Below are positions 9,043 to 16,561 of a DNA stretch of 64,000 nt, piece after piece. The DNA lies in NCBI GenBank assembly GCA_016124855.1, contig WGMX01000028.1:248001-312000 (forward strand). The letters are read 5' to 3'. Positions within the stretch are counted from its first letter, which is position 1, and every line of letters starts with the position of its first letter. The notes below the pieces were generated by a model that saw only the letters and a program-made list of their open reading frames with translations, was not told where the DNA came from and made no database searches. Made by a program: the position numbers and the translations under genes. The DNA is from Anaerolineaceae bacterium (GTDB taxonomy: Bacteria > Chloroflexota > Anaerolineae > Aggregatilineales > Phototrophicaceae).

Positions 9043-9624
9043 ATGATACTTATCGTTCTTCCCGATATTACAATTGAAGATCGTTTGTTGGCCCACGCCA
9101 AACAGGGTGACCGGGAAGCCTTAATGCGTATTTACGACACTTATTTTCCGCCAATATATAACTTCATACGCTTGCGTGTAGATGATGCGCTTCTCGCAGA
9201 AGACCTCGCCACTGATGTATTTATAAAGCTCGTCGAAGCTCTTCGCCGCAGAAATGCCCCCAACCACAGCCTGCGTGGATGGTTGTTCAAAGTGGCACGT
9301 AACCGTATCCACGACCATTATCGCCAAAACCGAAACTTTACATCAGAAGCGTTGGAAGAGTGGACACCCGGACCAAGCGACGATGAACCAGAAGAGCAGT
9401 TCCTGCGTACCGTTCTGGTCGAGCAGGCAAGAGCAGCACTGCTTAAACTCTCAGCAGATCAGCAAGAAGTACTCATCCTGCGTTTTGGTCAAGGACTTGG
9501 ACTACAAGAGACAGCCGACATCATGGATCGACAAGTCAGCGCGATCAAATCTCTGCAATTTCGGGCGGTAAACGCGTTACGGAAAATCTTGGGCGAAACC
9601 AGACAGGAATTTGGTAATGGCTGA
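9043..9624 (+). CDS. ECF-type RNA polymerase sigma factor
   Basis: 193 residues. Region 2 is visible at about residues 25-95 (LMRIYDTYFPPIYNFI, then LAEDLATDVFIKLVEAL and LRGWLFKVARNRIHDHYR) and region 4 at about 125-180 (LSADQQEVLILRFGQGLGLQETADIM, quoted in part, then the recognition helix around SAIKSLQFRAVNALRK). No region 1.1 or 3, typical of group IV sigma factors. It shares 8 bp with the next gene, an integral membrane protein with an intracellular N-terminus, the arrangement expected for an anti-sigma partner. Likely role: switching on envelope genes when the partner releases it; the regulon cannot be seen here. Confidence 0.92.
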   Translation: MILIVLPDITIEDRLLAHAKQGDREALMRIYDTYFPPIYNFIRLRVDDALLAEDLATDVFIKLVEALRRRNAPNHSLRGWLFKVARNRIHDHYRQNRNFTSEALEEWTPGPSDDEPEEQFLRTVLVEQARAALLKLSADQQEVLILRFGQGLGLQETADIMDRQVSAIKSLQFRAVNALRKILGETRQEFGNG

Positions 9625-10858
9625 ACTTGATTTGACAAATGCCTTCAATGACTGTGTTGACCGCCTTGCTCAAGGTCAGTCTATTGATGATTGTCTCCGG
9701 CGTTATCCGCAGTTTGAGTCCAGTTTACGTCCCATGCTAGAGGCTGGACTCCTCGTACGACGAATACACACGCAGCCTGAAGAAGTTCTGGCCGCCCAAG
9801 CCCATGTGAGGCGACGATTCGAAGACGCATTACGTGCGCCTGCCCCCAAACGCCAGACTAATTTTAGTCGATTGATTTATGCCCTAGCAGCCATTTTGAT
9901 AATTGCATTCATTTCGGTTGGCAGCTTAACAGCCGTTTCGCAGAACAGCCTACCGGGTGATCCTTTATATAGTGCAAAACGGTTTTCCGAATCCTTGCAG
10001 CAGTCTATTCTTAACAGCGACGATCTTGAATCAAGTTTTAATCAACGCCGTGTTCAAGAGATTCAGCAGCTTCTGGCACTGGGACGGACAGAGCTTGTCA
10101 CATTTAAGGGTGTTATTACCAATAAGAACGGAACCAATTGGACAGTTGGTTCGCTGCTCGTCTATGTTGAATCGACCATTTCTGATGCGGCCTTCGCCCA
10201 TATAGGCGATGAAGTGATTGTGATGGGACACACAACTGAATCTCGAACTGTTGTTGCGACGGCTATCCAAATCTTAAAACCTGCCTCAACACCGGTTCCA
10301 ACAGCTCTCATCCCGACGCAAACGCTGGACATAACGGCAACGCCTACACCCGGTCCATCACTGACCATTTCCACAACCCAACACGTCGCAACTGAAACGA
10401 TTATTCCAACGACACGAACGCCGGTTCCAACTTTGACTGTCCGCCCGCTGCCGACGGTTCTGACCCCGACGGTTTGCGCGCCAGTACAACCAAATGGCTG
10501 GGTGTCATATCAAATTCGATCGGGTGATACACTGTCTGGCTTAGCAAGCACTACATCCATAACCATGGCAGAACTTATGCTGGTCAATTGTATTACAGAT
10601 GCCAGCCGCATCTTTGTGGGTGAGACGATTTATCTGCCTCGAATACCAGCAGTCTTGCCATCAGCAGCGGCAACTGCGACTACTAATCAAAGTTCAGGAA
10701 ATAATAGTTCGAGCAGCAACAATTCAAATCAAGACAGCCCTAAGCCAACTGACGACCATGGAGAGGATAACCACAGCGGCAGCGGAAACAGTGGCTCCGG
10801 TAGCGGGAGCGGAAGTGACAGTGGGAGCAGTCACGACGATGATCCCGATCACGGTTAA
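9617..10858 (+). CDS. membrane anti-sigma-like protein with DUF5667, DUF5666-like and LysM regions
   Basis: 413 residues from ATG 9617 (AGGA upstream; the TTG at 9611 is a longer alternative). Order: cytosolic N-terminus (about 1-80) with the ECF-associated pattern DCLRRYPQFESSLRPMLEAG; one membrane helix (about 85-107); a DUF5667 signature SLPGDPLYSAKRFSE; a DUF5666-like stretch (about 155-218); a Thr/Pro-rich linker; a LysM domain (YQIRSGDTLSGLAS to FVGETIYLPR, about 292-340); and a Ser/Gly/Asp/His tail. The design suggests a sensor with a peptidoglycan-binding outer part that holds the sigma factor inside. No HxxxCxxC zinc anti-sigma motif is present, so the sigma-binding mode is inferred. 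Confidence 0.75.
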   Translation: MAELDLTNAFNDCVDRLAQGQSIDDCLRRYPQFESSLRPMLEAGLLVRRIHTQPEEVLAAQAHVRRRFEDALRAPAPKRQTNFSRLIYALAAILIIAFISVGSLTAVSQNSLPGDPLYSAKRFSESLQQSILNSDDLESSFNQRRVQEIQQLLALGRTELVTFKGVITNKNGTNWTVGSLLVYVESTISDAAFAHIGDEVIVMGHTTESRTVVATAIQILKPASTPVPTALIPTQTLDITATPTPGPSLTISTTQHVATETIIPTTRTPVPTLTVRPLPTVLTPTVCAPVQPNGWVSYQIRSGDTLSGLASTTSITMAELMLVNCITDASRIFVGETIYLPRIPAVLPSAAATATTNQSSGNNSSSSNNSNQDSPKPTDDHGEDNHSGSGNSGSGSGSGSDSGSSHDDDPDHG

Positions 10859-10860
10859 TA

Positions 10861-10891
10861 AAAAGGCCGGACTCAAACTATCCGGCCTTTT
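10861..10891. terminator. bidirectional rho-independent terminator
   Basis: AAAAGGCCGG at 10861-10870 pairs perfectly with CCGGCCTTTT at 10882-10891 around an 11-base loop. The A-run on one side and T-run on the other let it act on both strands, fitting its position between the anti-sigma gene and the convergent protease gene. Confidence 0.93.
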
Positions 10892-10911
10892 CTCAAACAA
10901 GTGTGGCAGGT

Positions 10912-11625
10912 TTAACGGCGGCGTCCACTCAGCAAGCTAATGTAATAGAGCAGGTTCAAGAGTGCAGTTACAGCAGCTGCAACATAGGTCAGTGCGGCAG
11001 CCGTTAACACCTGTCGAGAACCCCCAACATCGTCATTATCCTGCATTAATCCGCTAGCATTCAATAAGCGCAAGCCTCGCATACTGGCATCAATCTCAAC
11101 CGGCAAGGTGAGCAGCATAAACGCAACAACTACGCCATAGAACAATATACCAAGCTGCAAGAAGCCTGCTACATTGAATAGCAAACCGATGAGAATCAGT
11201 GCATAAGAAATCATCGGACTAAACTGCATGGCTGGAACCAAAAAGCTCCGCAACTGGATAAAGATTGATTTTTCAGCATATTGCTGAGCATGACCAAGTT
11301 CATGTGCGACGACTGCCATTGCCGCAACCGACGGCGTTGTAGCCACATCTTGCGACATACGAACGACATTTGAAGACGGATCAAAATGATCAGTGCGGAC
11401 TCCAGCAATGCCCTCGAGCTGTACGCCTTGTAATCCTGCGGTTTGTATAATACGTCGGGCAGCCTGTTCACCCGTTACACCGGCACGATTACGCACTTTT
11501 GTCCACTTGCCAAAGGCGCTAGCAACGAGAAACTGTGCGCCGAGAGACAGAATTATTGCAGGTATGAAAACCAGCAAGAAATAGCTTGAACTAAACAATC
11601 CCCCAAAACCTAAACCGTATCCCAT
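10912..11625 (-). CDS. membrane zinc metallopeptidase, YugP family
   Basis: 237 residues. The zinc-protease motif HELGHAQQ lies about residue 111 in VVAHELGHAQQYAEK, and several hydrophobic segments are seen: one at the N-terminus (about 10-35), two around 140-185 and one at the C-terminus (about 210-230). This matches the neutral zinc metallopeptidase family typified by Bacillus YugP; substrates are not established. The N-terminal FGGLFSSSYFLLVF region is probably a membrane anchor. It is convergent with the LysM protein and shares a terminator with it. Confidence 0.9.
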   Translation of the reverse strand: MGYGLGFGGLFSSSYFLLVFIPAIILSLGAQFLVASAFGKWTKVRNRAGVTGEQAARRIIQTAGLQGVQLEGIAGVRTDHFDPSSNVVRMSQDVATTPSVAAMAVVAHELGHAQQYAEKSIFIQLRSFLVPAMQFSPMISYALILIGLLFNVAGFLQLGILFYGVVVAFMLLTLPVEIDASMRGLRLLNASGLMQDNDDVGGSRQVLTAAALTYVAAAVTALLNLLYYISLLSGRRR

Positions 11626-11718
11626 ATTCCAAACTCCATTTGATGGAAAACTACCCTTTTATCTTATACGTATGCACATAAGAGTTGTTTTAATAATTAG
11701 CTGAGAGCTAGGTGAGAA

Positions 11719-12603
11719 TTATGCCCCACCTAACGTATCAGTTAAACCATCAATAGTATTGTGTGCAGCAGGGAGCAAAATATTATCTAATAAGTGTGTT
11801 CCACCCATATTCACAACCAGCGAGATCAATAGCGGGTCATCCGTTTGTATCTCAATTTCATGCAGTGTGACAGCGTTAGCGATTGAAATATAATCAACTT
11901 CCACCAATGGCTCAGTTTCTAAGACATGTTCAATGACTATGCGAATGTCATCCGCGTTACGTTCACCGTTTTCATACGCTGAGCTTGCTGCCAATAATGC
12001 TCGCCTGATAACCGCCGCCGCTGCCCGGTGTTCAGGGTTCAGATAAACATTTCGCGAACTCATTGCCAATCCGTCTGGTTCTCGAACCGTCGGACAAATC
12101 CGAATGACTATCGGGAAATTCAGATCGCGTGTCATGCGTTTAATCACGACGGCTTGCTGTGCGTCTTTTTGTCCAAAATACGCTCGCTTTGGCTGAGTAA
12201 GATTGAACAATTTTGCAACCACGGTCGTAACGCCACGAAAATGCCCCGGTCTGCGTTCACCTTCTAAGCCTTGAGACACTTGCTCAACGTTGACCCATGT
12301 TTGAAAGCCTTCCGGGTAAATCAATTCCGGTGTCGGCGTGAATACTAAGTCAACATCCTCTTGTCGAAGTAACTCTAAGTCGTGCGGGATGTCGCGTGGG
12401 TATTTTGACAAATCCTCATTTGGATTGAATTGAGTCGGATTGACGAAGATCGAGACAATGACTACATCATTCTCCGCTTTCGCCTGCCGTACCAATGCAA
12501 GATGTCCGTCGTGAAGCGCCCCCATTGTCGGCACCAATCCAACTGTGCCTTTCATTTGCTGTCTTGCCTGCCGTAACGCGTCAATAGTGTCAACAACATC
12601 CAC
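11719..12603 (-). CDS. panC: pantothenate synthetase
   Basis: ATP-dependent joining of pantoate and beta-alanine, the last step of pantothenate (vitamin B5, CoA precursor) synthesis. Recognisable blocks: LVPTMGALHDGHLALV with the HxGH nucleotide-binding motif, SIFVNPTQFNPNEDLSKYPR, FGQKDAQQ, and MSSRNVYL (KMSKS-like). 294 residues, in family range. It lies 3 bp after panB on the same strand. A small oddity is that panD (aspartate decarboxylase) is not nearby. Confidence 0.97.
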   Translation of the reverse strand: MDVVDTIDALRQARQQMKGTVGLVPTMGALHDGHLALVRQAKAENDVVIVSIFVNPTQFNPNEDLSKYPRDIPHDLELLRQEDVDLVFTPTPELIYPEGFQTWVNVEQVSQGLEGERRPGHFRGVTTVVAKLFNLTQPKRAYFGQKDAQQAVVIKRMTRDLNFPIVIRICPTVREPDGLAMSSRNVYLNPEHRAAAAVIRRALLAASSAYENGERNADDIRIVIEHVLETEPLVEVDYISIANAVTLHEIEIQTDDPLLISLVVNMGGTHLLDNILLPAAHNTIDGLTDTLGGA

Positions 12604-12606
12604 AAG

Positions 12607-13449
12607 TCACCTCCAAAGGCGGTGAATTTCATCTATGATTTCTTGACTCATTTTTGAACTGTTCTCGGCTGTTGGGAACTGCGCCGCCTTAACTTCACTC
12701 ACATATTGTGTAAGAGCGTCTTTCATGACCTGTCCTGCATCGGCATATTTCTTGGAATGGCGCGGCCCAAAAGATGGAAACAACCCCAACAAATCATGAA
12801 ACACTTGTACCTGCCCGCTGCAATGTGGCCCAGCCCCAATACCAATCGTCGGGATTTTAAGTTTATTAGTAATTTCCTCCGCCAATTCAGTTGGAACGAG
12901 TTCAAGTACAACCGCGAAAGCACCTGCATCCTGAACAGCCTGTGCATCACAAATCAATTGTTCAGCGGTATCTTTGTCTTTCCCTTGCACCCGAAACCCG
13001 CCAAATTGATTGACACTTTGGGGTGTGAGTCCGATATGTGCCATCACTGGAATGCCTGCCCGCACCATATGTTCAATCGTTGGTGCAATGAATTCTCCCC
13101 CTTCCATTTTGATCGCTCCCACACCCGCTTCTTGCATCAACCTCGCACCATTCTGCATCGCCTGTTCGGTACTGACTTTGTAGCTCATAAAAGGCATATC
13201 CCCAATAACCATCGCCTTTTCTGTTGACCGTACTACAATCTGCGAATGATAAATCATATGCTCAAGTGTTACTGGAATCGTCGATTGATGGCCTTGAATG
13301 ACCATGCCCATTGAGTCGCCGACCAAGAGCATCGGTACACCCGCTTGTTCACCCAAATAAGCGCTTGTGGCATCGTATGCCGTCAGCATTGGGATGAGTT
13401 CCCCTGCCGCTTTCATTTTCTGGATATCACGTATGGTTATCCGCATCAT
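12607..13449 (-). CDS. panB: 3-methyl-2-oxobutanoate hydroxymethyltransferase
   Basis: Makes ketopantoate from alpha-ketoisovalerate using methylenetetrahydrofolate. Motifs: MLTAYDATSAYLGEQAG, the metal-binding LLVGDSMGMVIQGH region, VIGDMPFMSY, KMEGG, and GIGAGPHCSGQVQVFHDLLG. 280 residues. Two adjacent ATGs (13449, 13446) follow an AAGAAAG site; the start overlaps the 3' end of the DUF2520 gene by 23 bp, indicating coupled translation. Its folate donor links it loosely to folD at 54 kb. Confidence 0.97.
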   Translation of the reverse strand: MMRITIRDIQKMKAAGELIPMLTAYDATSAYLGEQAGVPMLLVGDSMGMVIQGHQSTIPVTLEHMIYHSQIVVRSTEKAMVIGDMPFMSYKVSTEQAMQNGARLMQEAGVGAIKMEGGEFIAPTIEHMVRAGIPVMAHIGLTPQSVNQFGGFRVQGKDKDTAEQLICDAQAVQDAGAFAVVLELVPTELAEEITNKLKIPTIGIGAGPHCSGQVQVFHDLLGLFPSFGPRHSKKYADAGQVMKDALTQYVSEVKAAQFPTAENSSKMSQEIIDEIHRLWR

Positions 13450-14308
13450 CCAACTTCTTTCTTAAAATGGTCTCAATGAGTCCTGTATCAATACCCCGTG
13501 CCGCAACCAGCAGCAGTGTTTGCATTGCTAATTGGATATACAAATCCGCCAACATTGGATTAGTTGTTCGAAGTGCCTGTATATGGGATTCAATCGTTAC
13601 CACATCTCCACGAACTAATGGGCCAGTCAGGGCATTGGGTATCCCTTGCTTCCGCAGATTTTGCAGCATACCCGACATTAGCGTATCAATCGCTTGCGCC
13701 GACGCATCCCTATCAGCACCTATCTGCATGAGTAACCGCTGCGCGATTGCGTATAAAGTCACTCCATAATTGCTGGCAAAGACCAATGCGCTGTGGTAAA
13801 GCGCTTTGTTTCCATCGGTAATCTGCAAAATTTGTCCATCAAGTGCAGCTACAATGTCCTCAAGCCAGCCTCGACGTACCTCGGATTGGGTTTGCAGTCC
13901 AAACACTGCCCCCGGCAAACCGCTTATTGATAGTCCAACATCTGCAAAAGGATAAATAGGATGCAAAGAACCAACCATAGCGCCGAAACGCTCCGGGACT
14001 CTCAATATTGATGCCTCATGGACTCCAGAAGTATGAACGACAGCTTTTCCTGTCAAGTCCAGTTTGGCTAGTTCTTCGGCTACCGAGCTTATCGCATCAT
14101 CAGAAACGGTCAGGAACAAGAGATCAACCGCTGATGCCGCATCCGCTATCGATCCCGCGACCATTGCCTCTACACTGTTCCCTAACACTTCGGCATGTGT
14201 TCTGTTGCGACTGTAAACAGCAGCGACAGCAAATCCACGTGCAGATAATAGACGCGCCAATACCGTTCCGACTTTCCCGGCTCCGATAAATCCGATGGTA
14301 GGTCGCAA
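13427..14308 (-). CDS. Rossmann-fold/DUF2520 oxidoreductase, candidate ketopantoate reductase
   Basis: 293 residues. The N-terminus has an NAD(P)-binding fold (GFIGAGKVGTVLARLL at residues 5-20), followed by the DUF2520 signature pieces GSLHPIYPF, KALYHSALVFASNY and ALTGPLVRGD. It is upstream of and overlaps panB, with panC next, so the order reductase-panB-panC spans the pantoate branch. No panE is visible. DUF2520-type reductases have been reported to replace PanE in some bacteria (PanG type), so reduction of ketopantoate to pantoate is the most likely job; this is inference from position and fold. Confidence 0.8.
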   Translation of the reverse strand: MRPTIGFIGAGKVGTVLARLLSARGFAVAAVYSRNRTHAEVLGNSVEAMVAGSIADAASAVDLLFLTVSDDAISSVAEELAKLDLTGKAVVHTSGVHEASILRVPERFGAMVGSLHPIYPFADVGLSISGLPGAVFGLQTQSEVRRGWLEDIVAALDGQILQITDGNKALYHSALVFASNYGVTLYAIAQRLLMQIGADRDASAQAIDTLMSGMLQNLRKQGIPNALTGPLVRGDVVTIESHIQALRTTNPMLADLYIQLAMQTLLLVAARGIDTGLIETILRKKLDDADNHT

Positions 14309-14321
14309 GACGAGCTGCCTC

Positions 14322-15122
14322 TTATTGTGGTGCGATGGGAGTCGCTGTTGGCACAGGCAAACTGATGGTTATGTTGACCATACACGCCGCTTTTAATGCA
14401 TTTGTGATGTCAAATACAGTCAAGCGGAACTGATATGCACCGGGGTCATAAAATGAGGGTACAAATTGCCCTAAATCGCCCGTTTCAGTTACAGGGACTG
14501 TATATTCACCAAGTACCGCGAATTCCCCTTTTGTGGACGGTCCATTTAATTCGAAGCGATAAGCCGAAAAGTTATCAGTGAATGCCGTTCCTATGATACG
14601 AGTCGGGTTAAATACGAGCTGCCCATTACCGGGAATTTGAAGCTGAGCTTGTGGCGAATCACACCCTTGTGCCGCTGGCGGATTAGGTAATATTGTTCCA
14701 ACAGGCGTGGGCGTAGGCACATCGGTTGATTGAATTTTATTCGCGTTCGGGTCATCACTCAACACGACGCCGCTCGAATCAATCGGCGACTGGGCGAAAT
14801 TCACGTCGGGTGCAACAGGCGTTTCAAATTTCGGTTCAATGGCAACGGTGTTGTCGGCGCTGTCTACGGCATTGGCCCGTATAGTCGGTGCAACCACCGT
14901 TTGAATCCCCACGACAATCAGGGCAGCCTGAACCAACAAAATCAAGCTCGTTATCGCATTCGCGCGTTTGTAACGGTACATATCCCGTTCGTATTCAAAC
15001 TGGGTTGAGCGTAAGTTATATCCCGCCTGTGCCCAACGCCGCAGCATCCAAAAAATACCGAGGCCAATCAGAATATATAACCCGACCGCGATCTGCTCGA
15101 TAAAGAATACTATCGTCGTCAT
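14322..15122 (-). CDS. hypothetical membrane-anchored protein
   Basis: 266 residues, not recognised. Two hydrophobic segments near the N-terminus (about 5-25 and 55-78) flank a charged cytosolic stretch (RSTQFEYERDMYRYKR). After a Ser/Pro/Thr linker (TPTPVG region) comes a beta-rich, probably extracellular domain (about 155-250) that reads like an Ig or fibronectin-type fold: QLQIPGNGQLVFNPTRIIGTA, then YRFEL and GAYQFRLTVFD. It ends in another PVPTATPIAPQ linker. The start overlaps the punA stop as ATGA and it is followed after 13 bp by the DUF2520 gene, so it is read within that operon. Confidence 0.7.
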   Translation of the reverse strand: MTTIVFFIEQIAVGLYILIGLGIFWMLRRWAQAGYNLRSTQFEYERDMYRYKRANAITSLILLVQAALIVVGIQTVVAPTIRANAVDSADNTVAIEPKFETPVAPDVNFAQSPIDSSGVVLSDDPNANKIQSTDVPTPTPVGTILPNPPAAQGCDSPQAQLQIPGNGQLVFNPTRIIGTAFTDNFSAYRFELNGPSTKGEFAVLGEYTVPVTETGDLGQFVPSFYDPGAYQFRLTVFDITNALKAACMVNITISLPVPTATPIAPQ

Positions 15123-15961
15123 AGAGAACGAATCACACCTTGCAAAATGACCGTCAGTTTCGGTACAAGTATTTTGCCCGCATCTAAAACTTCTTCGTGA
15201 TTCGTTTCAACCTCCGCATCAACTTGATCAATGCATTCGTTGGTAATACCGGAACATGCCATCACACTCATTCCGGCATGGCGGGCTACTAATGCTTCAT
15301 GCACGGTGGACATACCAACCGCATCAGCACCAATTGCACGGAGCATTCGAATTTCGGCAGGTGTTTCAAAGTTCGGGCCGGATAAACAGGCATAAACACC
15401 TTCATGTAACTGAATTCCTTCTGCCTTTGCAACTTGCTTGGCAGTATTCCGCAAATCAGCATCATAAGTATGCGCCATACCTAAGAAACGCGGGCCAATA
15501 CTGTCATCATTTGGACCCATCAAGGGATTATTCCCGACCATACCCACAAAATTGATGTGATCATTTAAGAGCATCAAATCACCTGTATGGTATGACTTAT
15601 TTACACCACCTGCTGCATTAGTCAAGATTACCTTTTTAACACCCATAAAATGCATAATGCGCATGGGGAAGGTCACCTGCTGCATGGTGTAACCTTCATA
15701 AAAATGGGCACGTCCCTGTTGAGCAACGACAATTTTGCCTTCTAGATACCCAATAACCAACTTCCCGCTGTGACCGACAACCGTGGACTGCGGCCACCCG
15801 GGAATATCGTGGTAAGGAATTGCAACCCCGTCTTGAATCTGGTCAGCCAATCCGCCTAGACCGGAGCCAAGAACCAATCCGACTACAGGCTGCATAGTGG
15901 TCTTTGCCCGAATAACCTTTACGGCCTGCTCATAATCGGTGTGTGTGTAATTCATTTGCAT
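15119..15961 (-). CDS. punA: purine nucleoside phosphorylase I
   Basis: Phosphorolysis of inosine/guanosine to hypoxanthine/guanine plus ribose 1-phosphate. Motifs of the trimeric PNP family are plain: LGSGLGGLAD, VGHSGKLVIGYLEG, QGRAHFYEGYT, TNAAGGVN, GPNFETPAEIRML and GMSTVHEALVARH. About 280 residues from ATG 15961; a GTG at 15973 and an ATG at 15955 are alternatives and no strong ribosome site decides. It heads the run that continues into panB/panC. Its products feed the purine catabolic genes found from 18 to 46 kb. Confidence 0.95.
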   Translation of the reverse strand: MQMNYTHTDYEQAVKVIRAKTTMQPVVGLVLGSGLGGLADQIQDGVAIPYHDIPGWPQSTVVGHSGKLVIGYLEGKIVVAQQGRAHFYEGYTMQQVTFPMRIMHFMGVKKVILTNAAGGVNKSYHTGDLMLLNDHINFVGMVGNNPLMGPNDDSIGPRFLGMAHTYDADLRNTAKQVAKAEGIQLHEGVYACLSGPNFETPAEIRMLRAIGADAVGMSTVHEALVARHAGMSVMACSGITNECIDQVDAEVETNHEEVLDAGKILVPKLTVILQGVIRSL

Positions 15962-16137
15962 TCTGCCCGGCACTATATAAAAATAATGGCTGTCATTATA
16001 CCGTGCCAGTTGCGCACTGGGCTATTCTCGATATAAAAATTACGACATATCCGTGTAGAGGTAGGTAAATAGTACTTTTTTAGGGCGCCGATAGTAATTT
16101 GAGTTAATATTGAATCAAATAGTAGGAGGTCATTTAT

Positions 16138-16374
16138 ATGGATACGGGGCATGACCAAGTTATAGCCCATTACGCAGATGCATACCAAAAGCTTTATAAT
16201 CGCCAGCCACGTGATCTCCAAAATCTGGACAACGGTTGGGTCATTGTCAATGGCGCCCGAATGAAAGTTTCTGAACTCGAATATTTGACCTATCAACTAC
16301 AACAAGAAATTAATCAAGATCTATATAAGCGGCGCAATGTCGTAACCCGTTTATTGAAGTGGCTCAAACAGTAA
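16138..16374 (+). CDS. small hypothetical protein, 78 residues
   Basis: Not recognised. An excellent ribosome site (TAGGAGG, about 16123-16129) precedes the ATG, supporting real translation. The sequence is soluble, with a helix-rich C-terminal half (SELEYLTYQLQQEINQDLYKRR), and a central NGWVIVNGARMKVSELEYL stretch that looks like a short beta hairpin leading into the helix. Not attached to a neighbour: punA diverges on its left and the K+ channel gene follows after 187 bp. Confidence 0.75.
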   Translation: MDTGHDQVIAHYADAYQKLYNRQPRDLQNLDNGWVIVNGARMKVSELEYLTYQLQQEINQDLYKRRNVVTRLLKWLKQ

Positions 16375-16481
16375 ACAAAATATTTCAACCGGCAATTTCG
16401 CCTGATAATTTGAATTTTCAGTATTTATTTGTTTTCCTAGGTTAGAAAACGGTTTGTATCCCCCGTAACTACTGTAATTAG

Positions 16482-16511
16482 TTAGCTGTCTTTCGTATCT
16501 CCCTCTATAAT
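16482..16511 (+). promoter_or_regulatory. possible sigma-70-type promoter for the K+ channel gene
   Basis: A perfect TATAAT at 16506-16511 lies 50 bp upstream of the channel ATG. A weak -35 (TTAGCT, 16482-16487) is 18 bp away. Support is mainly the -10 box and position. Confidence 0.4.
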
Positions 16512-16561
16512 ATCATTTCACAAATCCACTCAATCACATCCGGTCATTAAAGAAAGTTCGC

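Noticed and set aside
15973-16296. 107-residue minus-strand frame upstream of punA
   Set aside because: It is antisense to the well supported 78-residue gene at 16138-16374 and has no ribosome site or family resemblance.
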